Shown here piece after piece: positions 43,959-52,767 of a stretch of DNA of 64,000 nucleotides. The stretch is from Pseudonocardiaceae bacterium YIM PH 21723 (lineage in GTDB: Bacteria > Actinomycetota > Actinomycetes > Mycobacteriales > Pseudonocardiaceae), in the NCBI GenBank assembly GCA_003600225.1, contig QZFT01000100.1:1-64000 (forward strand), given 5' to 3'. How positions within the stretch are numbered: position 1 is the stretch's first letter; every line of letters starts with the position of its first letter. A model generated the notes under the pieces. It was given only the letters and a program-made list of their open reading frames with translations, ran no database searches and was not told the origin of the DNA. Made by a program: the position numbers and the translations under genes.

Positions 43959-44360
43959 ATGAACTCGGTGGAGATCGTGGAGCGGTTCTGGGCGAGGGTG
44001 TGGCAGGCGCGGAATCCGGAGGCGATCGACGAGTTCGTCGCCGAGGACTTCGTGATCACCAACGCCGGACAGGACATCGTCGGCCGGGAGAACTTCAAGG
44101 CCTGGGTACGCGGCTTCCTCGGGCTGATCGAGGACCTGGAGTTCGAGGTGCAGGAGAGCTTCCAGAACGCCGACGGCAGCCGGGTGGCGTCCCGCTGGAT
44201 CATCCGGGGCCGGAACAACGGCGTACTGGGCACCGAGCCCGACGGCCGGCCGATCGAGTTCTCCGGGACCGCGGTGTGGGCGGTCGCCCCGGACGGCACA
44301 CTGCTGCACAACTGGGTGGAGCGGGCGTCCTGGGAGCTCTACCGGCGACTGACCGCCTGA
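43959..44360 (+). CDS. SnoaL-like (NTF2-fold) protein
   Basis: A 133-residue protein beginning MNSVEIVERFWARVWQARNP, then EFVAEDFVITNAGQDIVGRE, the SnoaL-like cone fold used by small cyclases, isomerases and ligand-binding proteins. ATG 43959 is chosen because GGAGG lies six bases upstream. The stop overlaps the following TetR start (TGATG). The TetR presumably responds to the compound this protein handles. Confidence 0.82.
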   Translation: MNSVEIVERFWARVWQARNPEAIDEFVAEDFVITNAGQDIVGRENFKAWVRGFLGLIEDLEFEVQESFQNADGSRVASRWIIRGRNNGVLGTEPDGRPIEFSGTAVWAVAPDGTLLHNWVERASWELYRRLTA

Positions 44361-44890
44361 TGGCCGGCGTCCGGCAGTTCGACGAGGACGCCGTCTTCGC
44401 CCGGACCCTGCTGACGTTCGCCGAACGCGGCTACCGGGGAACGTCGATGCCCGACCTCGCGGCGGCGACCGGGGTGCAGCGCGGCTCGCTCTACCACGCG
44501 TACGGCGGCAAGGAGCAGCTGTTCCTGCGTGCCTTCGAGCGGCACACCCAGTCCTTTCTGGACAGTGCGGCCGGGGCCTTGGAAACGGGCGGGCTGACTG
44601 GGTTCTTCGAGTTCTGCGTCGACACCATCTGCCCGCGTGGCTGCCTGTCCACCCGCAGCGCGGTCGACGCGGACGGGGCCGAGGTCGGCGAGACAGTGCG
44701 CCGGTTCCTGGTGGCCCTGGAAGACGTGGTGCTGGCCGGCCTGGGCACCTCGCGGGAGGTGGCCCGGGTGGTGGTGACCACCACCCGGGGCCTCGCGGTG
44801 CTGCAACGACTGGGGCACTCCCCCGGGGAACTGAAGGCGATCGCGGCGACCCAGACGGCCCTGATCGAAGGGGCCCGGCTCAGCGACTGA
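44360..44890 (+). CDS. TetR family regulator (AcrR-like)
   Basis: A 176-residue regulator with the helix-turn-helix TSMPDLAAATGVQRGSLYHA. The short C-terminal domain contains CVDTICPRGCLSTRSAV, typical of the TetR_C_11-type proteins that sense electrophiles through cysteines (a CPRGC pair is seen). It is co-translated with the SnoaL-like gene and probably binds the 24-bp palindrome upstream of that gene, giving autoregulation. The 3' end overlaps the convergent gene by 11 bp. Confidence 0.88.
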   Translation: MAGVRQFDEDAVFARTLLTFAERGYRGTSMPDLAAATGVQRGSLYHAYGGKEQLFLRAFERHTQSFLDSAAGALETGGLTGFFEFCVDTICPRGCLSTRSAVDADGAEVGETVRRFLVALEDVVLAGLGTSREVARVVVTTTRGLAVLQRLGHSPGELKAIAATQTALIEGARLSD

Positions 44891-45533
44891 AGTCGGGCGA
44901 CCAGCTGCGCTGGTAGTGGCCGATCCAGACGCGCTTGCCGAAGTCGCGGATCGCCGACTCCAGCCGGGTGAACACCATGGTGCGGGCGGGCAGCGTGAAC
45001 CGGTAGCAGGTCATCGGCAGCTCGGGCCGCGGCGGGAACTCGGTGTACCGCCAGCGTTCGAGCTCCGGGTGCCGCACGGCGAAGTCCTCGGTACGCGGGT
45101 AGATCTCCAGGGCGTACCGGTCGGACAGCCGGCGGGGCACCCCCGGCTGGCGGGTGTGGCCGATGCCGATCGCGGCGATGTCCCCCCAGGCCAGTTCGCG
45201 CCCCTGGGAGTCGGCGCCGGGCCAGTGGATCCCGGAACCGTCGACGACGAACCAGTGGCGCTGGGCGACGTTGCCGGCCAGCAGCAGCAAGCTGGCGGAG
45301 CCCGCGGCGACCAGCAGCAGCCAGCCGGACAGCCGAAGGGCGAGGTGATCTCCGATGGTCGCCAACAGGCCGACCACGGTCAGGGTGAGGGTGACCGGCA
45401 GAAACCGGTCACGCAATCCCGTCCAGTGAATGTTGATAGCTCCGGGGCCGAATCCGGCGGGGGCGGCCTCCTGGGTCGCCCAGTCTCCGTCGGCAAGACA
45501 GGCCCGGGCAGGTGCCGGGAACTGGAAATGCAC
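44880..45533 (-). CDS. membrane protein of unknown function with PH-like domain
   Basis: A 217-residue protein with two central hydrophobic segments (LTLTVVGLLATIGDHLALRL and LLLVAAGSASLLLLAG). A C-terminal soluble region (HWFVVDGSGIHWPG, ELAWGDIAAIGIGHTRQPG) resembles bacterial pleckstrin-homology-like domains. I cannot name it further. It converges on the TetR gene. Confidence 0.65.
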   Translation of the reverse strand: MHFQFPAPARACLADGDWATQEAAPAGFGPGAINIHWTGLRDRFLPVTLTLTVVGLLATIGDHLALRLSGWLLLVAAGSASLLLLAGNVAQRHWFVVDGSGIHWPGADSQGRELAWGDIAAIGIGHTRQPGVPRRLSDRYALEIYPRTEDFAVRHPELERWRYTEFPPRPELPMTCYRFTLPARTMVFTRLESAIRDFGKRVWIGHYQRSWSPDFSR

Positions 45534-45684
45534 GGCGCAGACGCTAACCGCGATTTCACAAGATCCACACCAGTGAAACGCTTACTAGGCGTGTTCAGGC
45601 GTGCACTCTGAATCGATAAGCACACCTGTGAGTGACCAACCGGCACCGCATACCGAACGTCCGCGTGAGCTCAGCGGCCCAGAC

Positions 45685-46650
45685 TCAGCGGCGCAGCGCG
45701 GCGATGAGGTCGTCGGCGGCCGAGTACGGGTCGAGCTCGCCGGCGGCCACCCGCTTCGCCAGCGCGGTGATCGCCTGTCCGCCACGCACATCGCCCAGCC
45801 GCTCGCGCAAAGCGGCCACCGCGATGGCCTCGATCTCCCGCTCCGCACGGTGCTGCCGCCGCTGTTCGAGCTCGCCGTGATCGGCCATCCAGCCGCGGTG
45901 CTTGTCGATGGCGGCCACCACGTCGGTGACCCCCTCGCCCCGGTTGGCGATGGTGCGCACGATCTCCGGGCGCCAGAACGCGCCCGCGATCTCCCGGCGC
46001 CCCAGGGAGATCATGTATTTCAGGTCCCGGACGGTCTGGTCCGCGCCGTCGCGGTCAGCCTTGTTCACCACGAAGATGTCCGCGATCTCCAGGATCCCGG
46101 CCTTCGCCGCCTGGATCCCGTCGCCCATGCCGGGGGCCAGCAGCACCAGGGTGCTGTCCGCCAGGGACACGACGTCCACTTCGGACTGCCCGACCCCGAC
46201 GGTCTCGATGAGGACCACGTCGAAGCCGGCCGCGTCCAGCACCCGCAGCGCCTGCGGGGTCGCCCAGGACAGGCCGCCCAGGTGCCCCCGGGTGGCCATG
46301 GACCGGATGAACACCCCGTCGTCGGTCGCGTGGTCCTGCATCCGCACCCGGTCGCCGAGCAGCGCGCCGCCGGAGAACGGTGACGACGGGTCGACCGCCA
46401 GCACGCCGACCCGCTTACCCGCGGCACGCAGCTCGCCGACCAGGGCCGAGGTGGAGGTGGACTTGCCGACGCCCGGGGAGCCGGTGAGGCCGACGACCTG
46501 CGCGCGGCCGGTGAACGGCGTCAGCGCGGTCGCCACCGCACGCAGCTGCGGACTCGCGTCCTCCACCAGGGAGATCAGCCGCGCGATGGCGCGCGGCTGA
46601 CCGTCCCTGGCCCGGGCGATGAGCTCCGGTACGTCGGCCGTTCGGGGCAC
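45685..46650 (-). CDS. meaB: methylmalonyl-CoA mutase-associated GTPase MeaB
   Basis: A 321-residue G3E-family GTPase. Walker A is GSPGVGKS (57-64), followed by VLAVDPSSPFSGGALLGDR, the VGVGQSEVDV switch region and the NKADRDGADQ base-recognition motif. MeaB loads and protects B12-dependent acyl-CoA mutases such as the IcmA at the left of the window. It starts at GTG 46650, 3 bp after the thiolase stop on the same strand. This order matches the MeaB-thiolase-epimerase group I recall from Streptomyces. Confidence 0.93.
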   Translation of the reverse strand: MPRTADVPELIARARDGQPRAIARLISLVEDASPQLRAVATALTPFTGRAQVVGLTGSPGVGKSTSTSALVGELRAAGKRVGVLAVDPSSPFSGGALLGDRVRMQDHATDDGVFIRSMATRGHLGGLSWATPQALRVLDAAGFDVVLIETVGVGQSEVDVVSLADSTLVLLAPGMGDGIQAAKAGILEIADIFVVNKADRDGADQTVRDLKYMISLGRREIAGAFWRPEIVRTIANRGEGVTDVVAAIDKHRGWMADHGELEQRRQHRAEREIEAIAVAALRERLGDVRGGQAITALAKRVAAGELDPYSAADDLIAALRR

Positions 46651-46653
46651 GGA

Positions 46654-47844
46654 CTAGCTCTTGGGCACTCGGATGATCAGTGCGTCGCCCTGGCCACCGC
46701 CACCGCACAGCGCGGCGGCGCCCACGCCACCACCGCGGCGCTTGAGCTCCAGGGCCAGGTGCAGCGCGATGCGGGCGCCGGACATGCCGATCGGGTGACC
46801 CAGCGCGATGGCGCCGCCGTTGACGTTGACCTTGTCCGCGGAGATGCCCAGTTCCTTGGTGGACACGATGCCCACCGCGGCGAAGGCCTCGTTGATCTCG
46901 ACCAGGTCGAGGTCCTCGGTGGACAGGTTCTCCTTGGCCAGCGCGGCCCGGATGGCGTTGGACGGCTGCTCGTGCAGGCTGGAGTCCGGTCCGGCCACGA
47001 CGCCGTGCGCGCCGATCTCGGCCAGCCAGGTGAGGCCCAGTTCCTCGGCCTTGGCCTTGCTCATCACGACCACCGCGGCGGCGCCGTCGGAGATCTGCGA
47101 GGCCGAGCCGGCGGTGATGGTGCCGTCGGCGGCGAACGCCGGGCGCAGCTTGCCGAGGGACTCGGGGGTGGTGTCGCCCCGCACGCCCTCGTCGGTGCTG
47201 AACTGGATCGGGTCGCCCTTGCGCTGCGGGATGCTGACCGGGGCGATCTCCTCGGCGAAGACGCCGTTCGCGGCCGCGGCGGCGGCGCGCTGGTGGCTGG
47301 TCGCGGAGAACTCGTCCTGCGCCTCGCGGGTGACGTAGTCGTAGCGGCCGTTGACCTTCTCCGTGGCCGCGCCCATGGCCATCTGGTCGAAGGCGCAGAA
47401 CAGGCCGTCGTAGGCCATGTGGTCCTGCATGGTCACGTCGCCGTACTTGAAGCCGCTACGCGACTTGGGCAGCAGGTGCGGGGCCTGGGTCATCGACTCC
47501 TGGCCACCGGCCACGACGATGTCGAACTCGCCGGCGCGGATCAGCTGATCGGCCAGCGCGATGGCGTCCAGGCCGGACAGACAGACCTTGTTGATGGACA
47601 GCGAGGGCACGGTCAGCGGGATGCCGGCGGCCGCGGCGGCCTGCCGGGCGGGCATCTGACCCGCGCCCGCGGTGAGCACCTGACCCATGATCACGTACTG
47701 CACGGCGTCCGGGGCGACGCCCGCGCGCTCCAGGGCCGCCTTGATGGCGACACCACCGAGCTGGGCGCCGGTGAAGTCCTTGAGCGAGCCGAGAAGTCGG
47801 CCCATAGGGGTACGGGCTCCGGCCACGATCACCGAACTTGTCAC
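46654..47844 (-). CDS. acetyl-CoA C-acetyltransferase (thiolase)
   Basis: A 396-residue biosynthetic or degradative thiolase. Cys88 (SINKVCLSG) is the acyl-carrying nucleophile, and the [26 protein letters not shown] and [14 protein letters not shown] blocks hold the remaining catalytic Asn, His and Cys. It condenses two acetyl-CoA to acetoacetyl-CoA, the entry to the ethylmalonyl-CoA route that ccr serves. It is divergent from the epimerase gene with 113 bp between starts. Confidence 0.94.
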   Translation of the reverse strand: MTSSVIVAGARTPMGRLLGSLKDFTGAQLGGVAIKAALERAGVAPDAVQYVIMGQVLTAGAGQMPARQAAAAAGIPLTVPSLSINKVCLSGLDAIALADQLIRAGEFDIVVAGGQESMTQAPHLLPKSRSGFKYGDVTMQDHMAYDGLFCAFDQMAMGAATEKVNGRYDYVTREAQDEFSATSHQRAAAAAANGVFAEEIAPVSIPQRKGDPIQFSTDEGVRGDTTPESLGKLRPAFAADGTITAGSASQISDGAAAVVVMSKAKAEELGLTWLAEIGAHGVVAGPDSSLHEQPSNAIRAALAKENLSTEDLDLVEINEAFAAVGIVSTKELGISADKVNVNGGAIALGHPIGMSGARIALHLALELKRRGGGVGAAALCGGGGQGDALIIRVPKS

Positions 47845-47957
47845 GGCTGCCTCCGCTTCGTCGCGTCTGAGGATTCGGACATTACCTGTGCAGAGAATCA
47901 GTGTGCTGTGACTGCTCGCACAGTGCCACTGTAGGTCGTTCGGTTAGTGTGCGACGC

Positions 47958-48413
47958 ATGTCTGCTGAGGTGTTGGCGCCGTTCATCACGGCCATCGACC
48001 ACGTCGGTATCGCGGTCCCGGATCTGGACGAGGCGATCGCGTTCTATACCGGGAGCCTCGGTCTTCAGGTGAACCACGTGGAGACCAATGAGGAGCAGGG
48101 CGTCCGGGAGGCCATGCTCGGCCCGGTGGGCGCCCCGGCGGGCGCGACCGCCCTGCAGCTGCTGGCGCCGCTGACCGAGGACAGCGCCATCGGCAAGTTC
48201 ATCGCGAAGTCCGGGCCCGGCCTCCAGCAGCTCGCCTACCGCGTGACGGACATCGATGCCGCGTCCGAGGCGCTCCGGTCACAGGGCCTGCGCCTGCTGT
48301 ACGAGCAGGCCCGCCGTGGCACCGCCGACTCCCGGATCAACTTCATCCACCCCAAGGACGCCGGCGGCGTGCTGGTGGAACTCGTCGAGCCGAGCGCCGA
48401 CGGCGGCCACTGA
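47958..48413 (+). CDS. mce: methylmalonyl-CoA epimerase
   Basis: A 151-residue vicinal-oxygen-chelate protein. The first metal histidine is His14 (AIDHVGIAVPDLDEAIAFYT), and the C-terminal PKDAGGVLVELVEP carries the metal glutamate. It interconverts the 2R and 2S forms of methylmalonyl-CoA and may also act on ethylmalonyl-CoA. ATG 47958 (MSAEVLAPF) is preferred over the longer frame. It converges on the PepSY gene with only 14 bp between stops. Confidence 0.92.
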   Translation: MSAEVLAPFITAIDHVGIAVPDLDEAIAFYTGSLGLQVNHVETNEEQGVREAMLGPVGAPAGATALQLLAPLTEDSAIGKFIAKSGPGLQQLAYRVTDIDAASEALRSQGLRLLYEQARRGTADSRINFIHPKDAGGVLVELVEPSADGGH

Positions 48414-48427
48414 GGCGTGCATCGGGG

Positions 48428-48760
48428 TCAGTCGTCGTCGTGGTCCTCGTCGTAGTCGACGATCTGACCGTTGTCGGCGTTGACCTCGATCTCGTACTCC
48501 ACCCGGTCCTTGCGCAGCTCGATCTCCCAGACCGGCCGGCCGTCCTCGTGGTCCCGGTCGACCTCGGTGATCTGCGCGCCCGGCACCCGGTTCTGCGCGA
48601 TCTCCCTGGCCTGAGCCTCGGAGACCGGCGAGTCCACGCTCTGGTCCGCCACCGGGGAGATGAGGTTCCCGCCGTCGGTGGCCATCGCGATGCCGCCGGC
48701 CAGGACCAGCAGGGCCGCTCCGATGATGGTGCCGCCGAGGATCTTGTGCTTGGTGCTCAT
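48428..48760 (-). CDS. exported PepSY-domain protein
   Basis: A 110-residue protein with an N-terminal hydrophobic anchor (ILGGTIIGAALLVLAGGIAM) and a PepSY domain (SEAQAREIAQNRVPGAQITE, VEYEIEVNADNGQIVDYDED). PepSY domains bind or inhibit peptidases and sense periplasmic conditions. The gene follows the two-component genes on the same strand, 84 bp after the kinase stop, so it may be part of that regulon. Confidence 0.85.
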   Translation of the reverse strand: MSTKHKILGGTIIGAALLVLAGGIAMATDGGNLISPVADQSVDSPVSEAQAREIAQNRVPGAQITEVDRDHEDGRPVWEIELRKDRVEYEIEVNADNGQIVDYDEDHDDD

Positions 48761-48843
48761 GGGGTTCCGGCTCCTTCAAACAGGGATAACGCTTACCTGA
48801 CGAAGACTGCCCGGCGCCGCACCAAGGCCGCGCTGTCGCAGGG

Positions 48844-50109
48844 TTAAGGCGCGGTTAAGCCGAATTCGACGGTCACCTGGGCGCCGCCACCGGGCGCGGT
48901 GCCCAGGGTCATGGCCCCGCCGGACGCGGCGGCGGTCCGGGACACGATGTCCAGGCCGAGGCCGGTGGAGCCCGCTCCACTGCTCCCGCGCCGGGCCGGA
49001 TCCGCCCCGGCGAAGCCGGGACCCGAGTCGGACACGGTCAGGCGGCCGCCGCCCTCGGCGCGGCGCTCCAGCCGCACGCGCAGCGCGACGCCGTCCGGGG
49101 TATGCGCGAACACGTTGCCCAACAGGGCATCCACGCAGGCGGCGAGGTCCTCCCGGGACACGGCGACCGGGCAGGGGATCTCCGGCAGTTCCACCGTCAC
49201 CTCTCGCTCGGTGTCCTCGGCCAGCACCGACCAGAACGCCACCCGGTCGGCCACCACCTTGGTGGCGTCGGTGCCGGGGACGCTCCCGGCGGCCGCCGTC
49301 CGGTGCCGGGCGGTGGCGATGATGTCGGTGACCGACCGCTCCAGGTCGTCCACGGCCGCCACGATCTCCGCCTGGTCCTCGGCAGCGAGCCGCAACGCGG
49401 TCAGCGGGGTACGCAGCCGGTGCGACAGGTCGGCGATCCGCTCCCGCTCCTCGGCGAGGAGCTCGCGGACCTGCCCGGCGAGATGGTTCACCGCCACCCC
49501 GACATCGCGGATCTCCGGCGGGCCGCCGGGGGTGATCCGCGCGGTCAGGTCACCCCTGGCCAGGCGATGGGACACCGCGGCGAGTTCCCGGGTGGGCCGC
49601 ACGATCGAGACGGCCAGCCGGTCGGCGACCACGATTCCCAGCGCCAGCAGTCCGAGGCCGATCACCGCCAGCAGCAGCCAGGCGCGGTAGAGCCCGGCGG
49701 TCAACGCGGACTCGGGCACGAAGGCGCGGATCACGTACCGGGAACCGGCCGCGTCGCCGACGAAGGTGAGGATCTCCCGGCCGCCGTCCGCCTGCGCCGT
49801 CACGCTGCGCCCGGTCTCCGCGAGGCGCACCGCGGCCGACCGCTCGGCGGGCTCGCCGAGCACCCCGCCGTCGCCGAGGAACACGGTGATCACGGCGGGT
49901 CCGGCGGAGTTGAGCTGCTGCAGGCCCCGGCGCAGCGCCTCCCGGTCACCGGCCGAGACGACCGAGCCGAGGTACTGCGTCTTGGCCGTGGCACTCGCGA
50001 CGGCCCGATCCTGGGCGACGTCCCGCAGCAGCAGCGCGAGGGGCACCAGGAACGCCAGCAGCACCAGGGACATGGTGGCGGTGACCAGCACCGCGAGCCG
50101 CAGCCTCAT
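48844..50109 (-). CDS. sensor histidine kinase
   Basis: A 421-residue membrane kinase. Two hydrophobic segments bracket an extracellular sensor domain (about 30-150). A HAMP linker, the HisKA box ADLSHRLRTPLTALRLAAED and an ATPase domain with SDSGPGFAGADP and GSTGLGLDIVS follow. The start overlaps the response regulator stop (ATGA), so the two are made together. Layout resembles kinases that control PepSY or cell-envelope genes; the signal is unknown. Confidence 0.92.
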   Translation of the reverse strand: MRLRLAVLVTATMSLVLLAFLVPLALLLRDVAQDRAVASATAKTQYLGSVVSAGDREALRRGLQQLNSAGPAVITVFLGDGGVLGEPAERSAAVRLAETGRSVTAQADGGREILTFVGDAAGSRYVIRAFVPESALTAGLYRAWLLLAVIGLGLLALGIVVADRLAVSIVRPTRELAAVSHRLARGDLTARITPGGPPEIRDVGVAVNHLAGQVRELLAEERERIADLSHRLRTPLTALRLAAEDQAEIVAAVDDLERSVTDIIATARHRTAAAGSVPGTDATKVVADRVAFWSVLAEDTEREVTVELPEIPCPVAVSREDLAACVDALLGNVFAHTPDGVALRVRLERRAEGGGRLTVSDSGPGFAGADPARRGSSGAGSTGLGLDIVSRTAAASGGAMTLGTAPGGGAQVTVEFGLTAP

Positions 50110-50792
50110 GACCCGGCGGGCGCGACGAGCTTGACCCCGACGCCGCGGACGGTGTGCAGATAACGCGGCTGCTGGGCGGACTCGTCCAGCTTGCGCCGCA
50201 GCCAGGACAGGTGGACGTCCACGGTCTTGTCCGCCCCGCCGTAGGGCACCTGCCAGACCTCGGTGAGCAGTTCCCGCCTGGTCACCACCTCACCGGGCCG
50301 CGCCGCCAGGTAGTGCAGCAGGTCGAACTCCTTCGGCGTCAGTTCCAGGCGCCTGCCCGCCAGGTCGGCCTCCCGGGACCGGGGATCCACCCGCAGCTCC
50401 CCCACGACCAACGGCTGCGCGGCGGTGTCCGTCGCGCCCCGGCGCAGCACCGCCCGGATGCGCGCGTCCAGCTGCGCGGCCCCGAAGGGCTTCACCACGT
50501 AGTCGTCGGCGCCCGCGTCCAGCACCGCGGTGATCACCGCTTCGTCGTCCCGGGCCGTCGTCACGATGACCGGAACGGAGCTGACCGCGCGGAGCATCCG
50601 CAGCAGGTCGGTGCCGTCCATGTCCGGCAGACCCAGGTCCAGCAACACCAGGTCAGGGCGCTCGGCGAGCGCGGTCTGCAACCCGGCCATCGCGGTCGGC
50701 GTCGAGGAGACCGCGTGCCCCCGCTCGGTCAGCGCACGCATGATGTTGGCGCGGATGGTCGGGTCGTCCTCGATGAGCAAGAGCTGGGCCAC
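50106..50792 (-). CDS. OmpR-family response regulator
   Basis: A 228-residue regulator with the phosphoryl-accepting Asp in DLVLLDLGLPDMDG and Lys in DDYVVKPFGAAQL. The C-terminal winged helix contains LTPKEFDLLHYLAARPGEVV and TVDVHLSWLRRKL. The GTG at 50792 gives the usual family length; the frame runs open much further upstream without support. It is coupled to the histidine kinase and divergent from a small secreted protein gene. Confidence 0.92.
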   Translation of the reverse strand: MAQLLLIEDDPTIRANIMRALTERGHAVSSTPTAMAGLQTALAERPDLVLLDLGLPDMDGTDLLRMLRAVSSVPVIVTTARDDEAVITAVLDAGADDYVVKPFGAAQLDARIRAVLRRGATDTAAQPLVVGELRVDPRSREADLAGRRLELTPKEFDLLHYLAARPGEVVTRRELLTEVWQVPYGGADKTVDVHLSWLRRKLDESAQQPRYLHTVRGVGVKLVAPAGS

Positions 50793-50874
50793 GGCCGCAA
50801 TGCTAGTGCCCACTCGCGGTGTGACCAGGGCTTTAGCCCCGGCATAGGGTTCCGTTAACCGTGAGCGGGGGATA

Positions 50875-51303
50875 ATGGCCGCCATGTTCACCCGCAGCGT
50901 GGTCGTCATCGCGGGGTGGCTCGCCGCCGCCACCGCGTCCGTCGCCGCAGGCCTGCTGGCCGTCGGCGCCCTCGGCGCCGGCATCGTGCCCAGCTCACCG
51001 GACCCGCTGACCGACGAGCAGGTGAAGGCGCAGCTCGCCGCAGCCCGCCCGCTCCCCGGACGGCCCTCGGGTGCCTCGGCACCCGGTGGGCAGGGGCACG
51101 TGCTGAACACCCCGGGCGGCACCATCGTGGCCTCCTGCTCCGGCGATCAGGTGAGCATCGCGTCGGTGTCCCCCGCCCAGGGCTTCAAGGTCGACGAGGC
51201 GGAGGGGAACAAGGTCGAGTTCGACGGGGACGACGTCGAGATCAAGGCCACCGTGCGGTGCGTGAACGGGGTGCCACAGGTCGCCGTGGAACAGGACCGG
51301 TAA
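50875..51303 (+). CDS. exported protein of unknown function
   Basis: A 142-residue protein with an N-terminal membrane segment (TRSVVVIAGWLAAATASVAA), a linker and a beta-rich C-terminal domain with two cysteines (IVASCSGDQV, ATVRCVNGVP). A septum-formation or lipid-binding role cannot be inferred. GGGGG lies close to the first ATG; an ATG three codons later is also possible. It is divergent from the two-component operon and may be controlled by it. Confidence 0.65.
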   Translation: MAAMFTRSVVVIAGWLAAATASVAAGLLAVGALGAGIVPSSPDPLTDEQVKAQLAAARPLPGRPSGASAPGGQGHVLNTPGGTIVASCSGDQVSIASVSPAQGFKVDEAEGNKVEFDGDDVEIKATVRCVNGVPQVAVEQDR

Positions 51304-51346
51304 CTTCAGACAACGAGTGAACTCGCTGTCTACCGAAGGAAGAACC

Positions 51347-52606
51347 GTGAAAGCCGACAACAGCCCGCCCCGCGGAAACCGCGATCTCCTGCCAGCGGCG
51401 ACGGCTGTTCGGGATCATGTGTTCAGCACGATCAAGGACGTGTACGCGAAGTACGGCTACGCGCGGATCGAGACCCCGGCGCTGGAGGACATCACCCGGC
51501 TCACCGGCGGCCAGGGCGGCGAGAACGAGAAGCTGATCTACCAGGTGCTCAAGCGTGGCCTAGAGGAGCCGATCACCGCGCAGTCGGCCAGGGAACTGGT
51601 GGACCTGGGGCTGCGCTTCGACCTGACGGTTCCGCTGACCCGGTTCTACGGCAACAACCACGCCACCCTGGGCACCCCGTTCCGCAGCTTCCAGTTCGGA
51701 CCGGTGTGGCGCGCGGAGCGCCCGCAGAAGGGCCGCTACCGGCAGTTCTACCAGTGCGACATCGACCTGATCGGTGAGCAGAGCGTCCTCGCGGAGGCCG
51801 AGCTGATCGAGGCCACCACCGAGGCGATCAAGGCCGTCGGGCTGGCCGACGTCACCGTGCGGCTGTCCGACCGGCGCTTCCTGTCCGCGCTGGCCGAGGG
51901 CGTCGGCGTGCCCGCCGAGGCGTGGAACACCTTCTTCATCGGCCTGGACAAGCTGGACAAGATCGGCTGGGACGGCGTGCGCGCCGAGCTGGTCGACTCC
52001 CGTGGCCTGCCGGCGAGCGCGGTGGACTCCGCCCGCGAGCGGATCGAGAGCCTCGGCGGGCTGGGTGCCGACAAGATCGGCCAGGCGCTGGCCGACGCGT
52101 TGCCCGGGATGCCCGAGGAGGTCATCGCCGACCTGGCCACCACCACCGCGTGCGTGGACGCACTCGGCGACGTGCGCTGGGAGTTCGACCCGACGCTGGT
52201 GCGCGGCATGGGCTACTACACCGGGCAGATCTTCGAGCTGCACCACCCGGCGTCCGCCGGCTCCGTCGGCGGCGGTGGCCGCTACGACGGGCTGATCGGT
52301 CGCACCCTGGGCCGGGACGTCCCGGCCTGCGGGTTCTCCATCGGCTTCGAGCGCATCGTGGACCTGCTCGGCGCGGAGCCGAAGCAGGACAACATCGCGG
52401 TGCTGTTCGAGACCGACACCCCGCTGCCGCTGGTCCTCCAGGCGACCCGGGACCTGCGCGAACGGGGGCACGGCGCGACCGCGATCCGGCGCAGTGGCAA
52501 GTTCGGTGCCCAGCTCACCCGGCTGGAGACCGCGGGCTATACCCGGTTCACCGCGCTGAAGGCCGACTCCGACCCGGCCGCCCTGGAGATCCGTCCCCTG
52601 GGCTGA
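51347..52606 (+). CDS. hisS: histidyl-tRNA synthetase
   Basis: A 419-residue class II synthetase. Motif 1 region is near the N-terminus (PRGNRDLLPAATAVRDHVF), motif 2 is FRSFQFGPVWRAERPQKGRY with YQCDIDLIGE, HisA loop RGMGYYTGQIFE follows, and motif 3 is CGFSIGFERIVDLL. GTG 51347 is chosen for the AAGGA seven bases upstream. It attaches histidine to tRNA-His. Many actinobacteria have two hisS-like genes, so this may be the alternative copy. It stands alone before ccr. Confidence 0.9.
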   Translation: MKADNSPPRGNRDLLPAATAVRDHVFSTIKDVYAKYGYARIETPALEDITRLTGGQGGENEKLIYQVLKRGLEEPITAQSARELVDLGLRFDLTVPLTRFYGNNHATLGTPFRSFQFGPVWRAERPQKGRYRQFYQCDIDLIGEQSVLAEAELIEATTEAIKAVGLADVTVRLSDRRFLSALAEGVGVPAEAWNTFFIGLDKLDKIGWDGVRAELVDSRGLPASAVDSARERIESLGGLGADKIGQALADALPGMPEEVIADLATTTACVDALGDVRWEFDPTLVRGMGYYTGQIFELHHPASAGSVGGGGRYDGLIGRTLGRDVPACGFSIGFERIVDLLGAEPKQDNIAVLFETDTPLPLVLQATRDLRERGHGATAIRRSGKFGAQLTRLETAGYTRFTALKADSDPAALEIRPLG

Positions 52607-52615
52607 GGCTCATCG

Positions 52616-52702
52616 AGTAAGGGGCACCCATCCTGCGTTGAACGCAGGATGGGTGCCCCTTACTGCGTCCAGTGCAGGATGGGTGCCCTTCACTGCATGC
52701 GG
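52616..52702. repeat. three-armed hairpin repeat upstream of ccr
   Basis: A perfect 24-bp inverted repeat (arms 52616-52639 and 52641-52664, beginning AGTAAGGGGCACCC, centred on one G) is followed at 52670-52696 by a degenerate third copy of the right arm (GCAGGATGGGTGCCCTTCACT). It lies 9 bp after the hisS stop and about 65 bp before the ccr start. It could terminate hisS or choose between alternative hairpins. Confidence 0.85.
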
Positions 52703-52767
52703 ACCCCGATGACCCGTGTCACAATGAGCCATTACTCGTCAGTAACTTCGGACTGAAGAGGTGGCTC

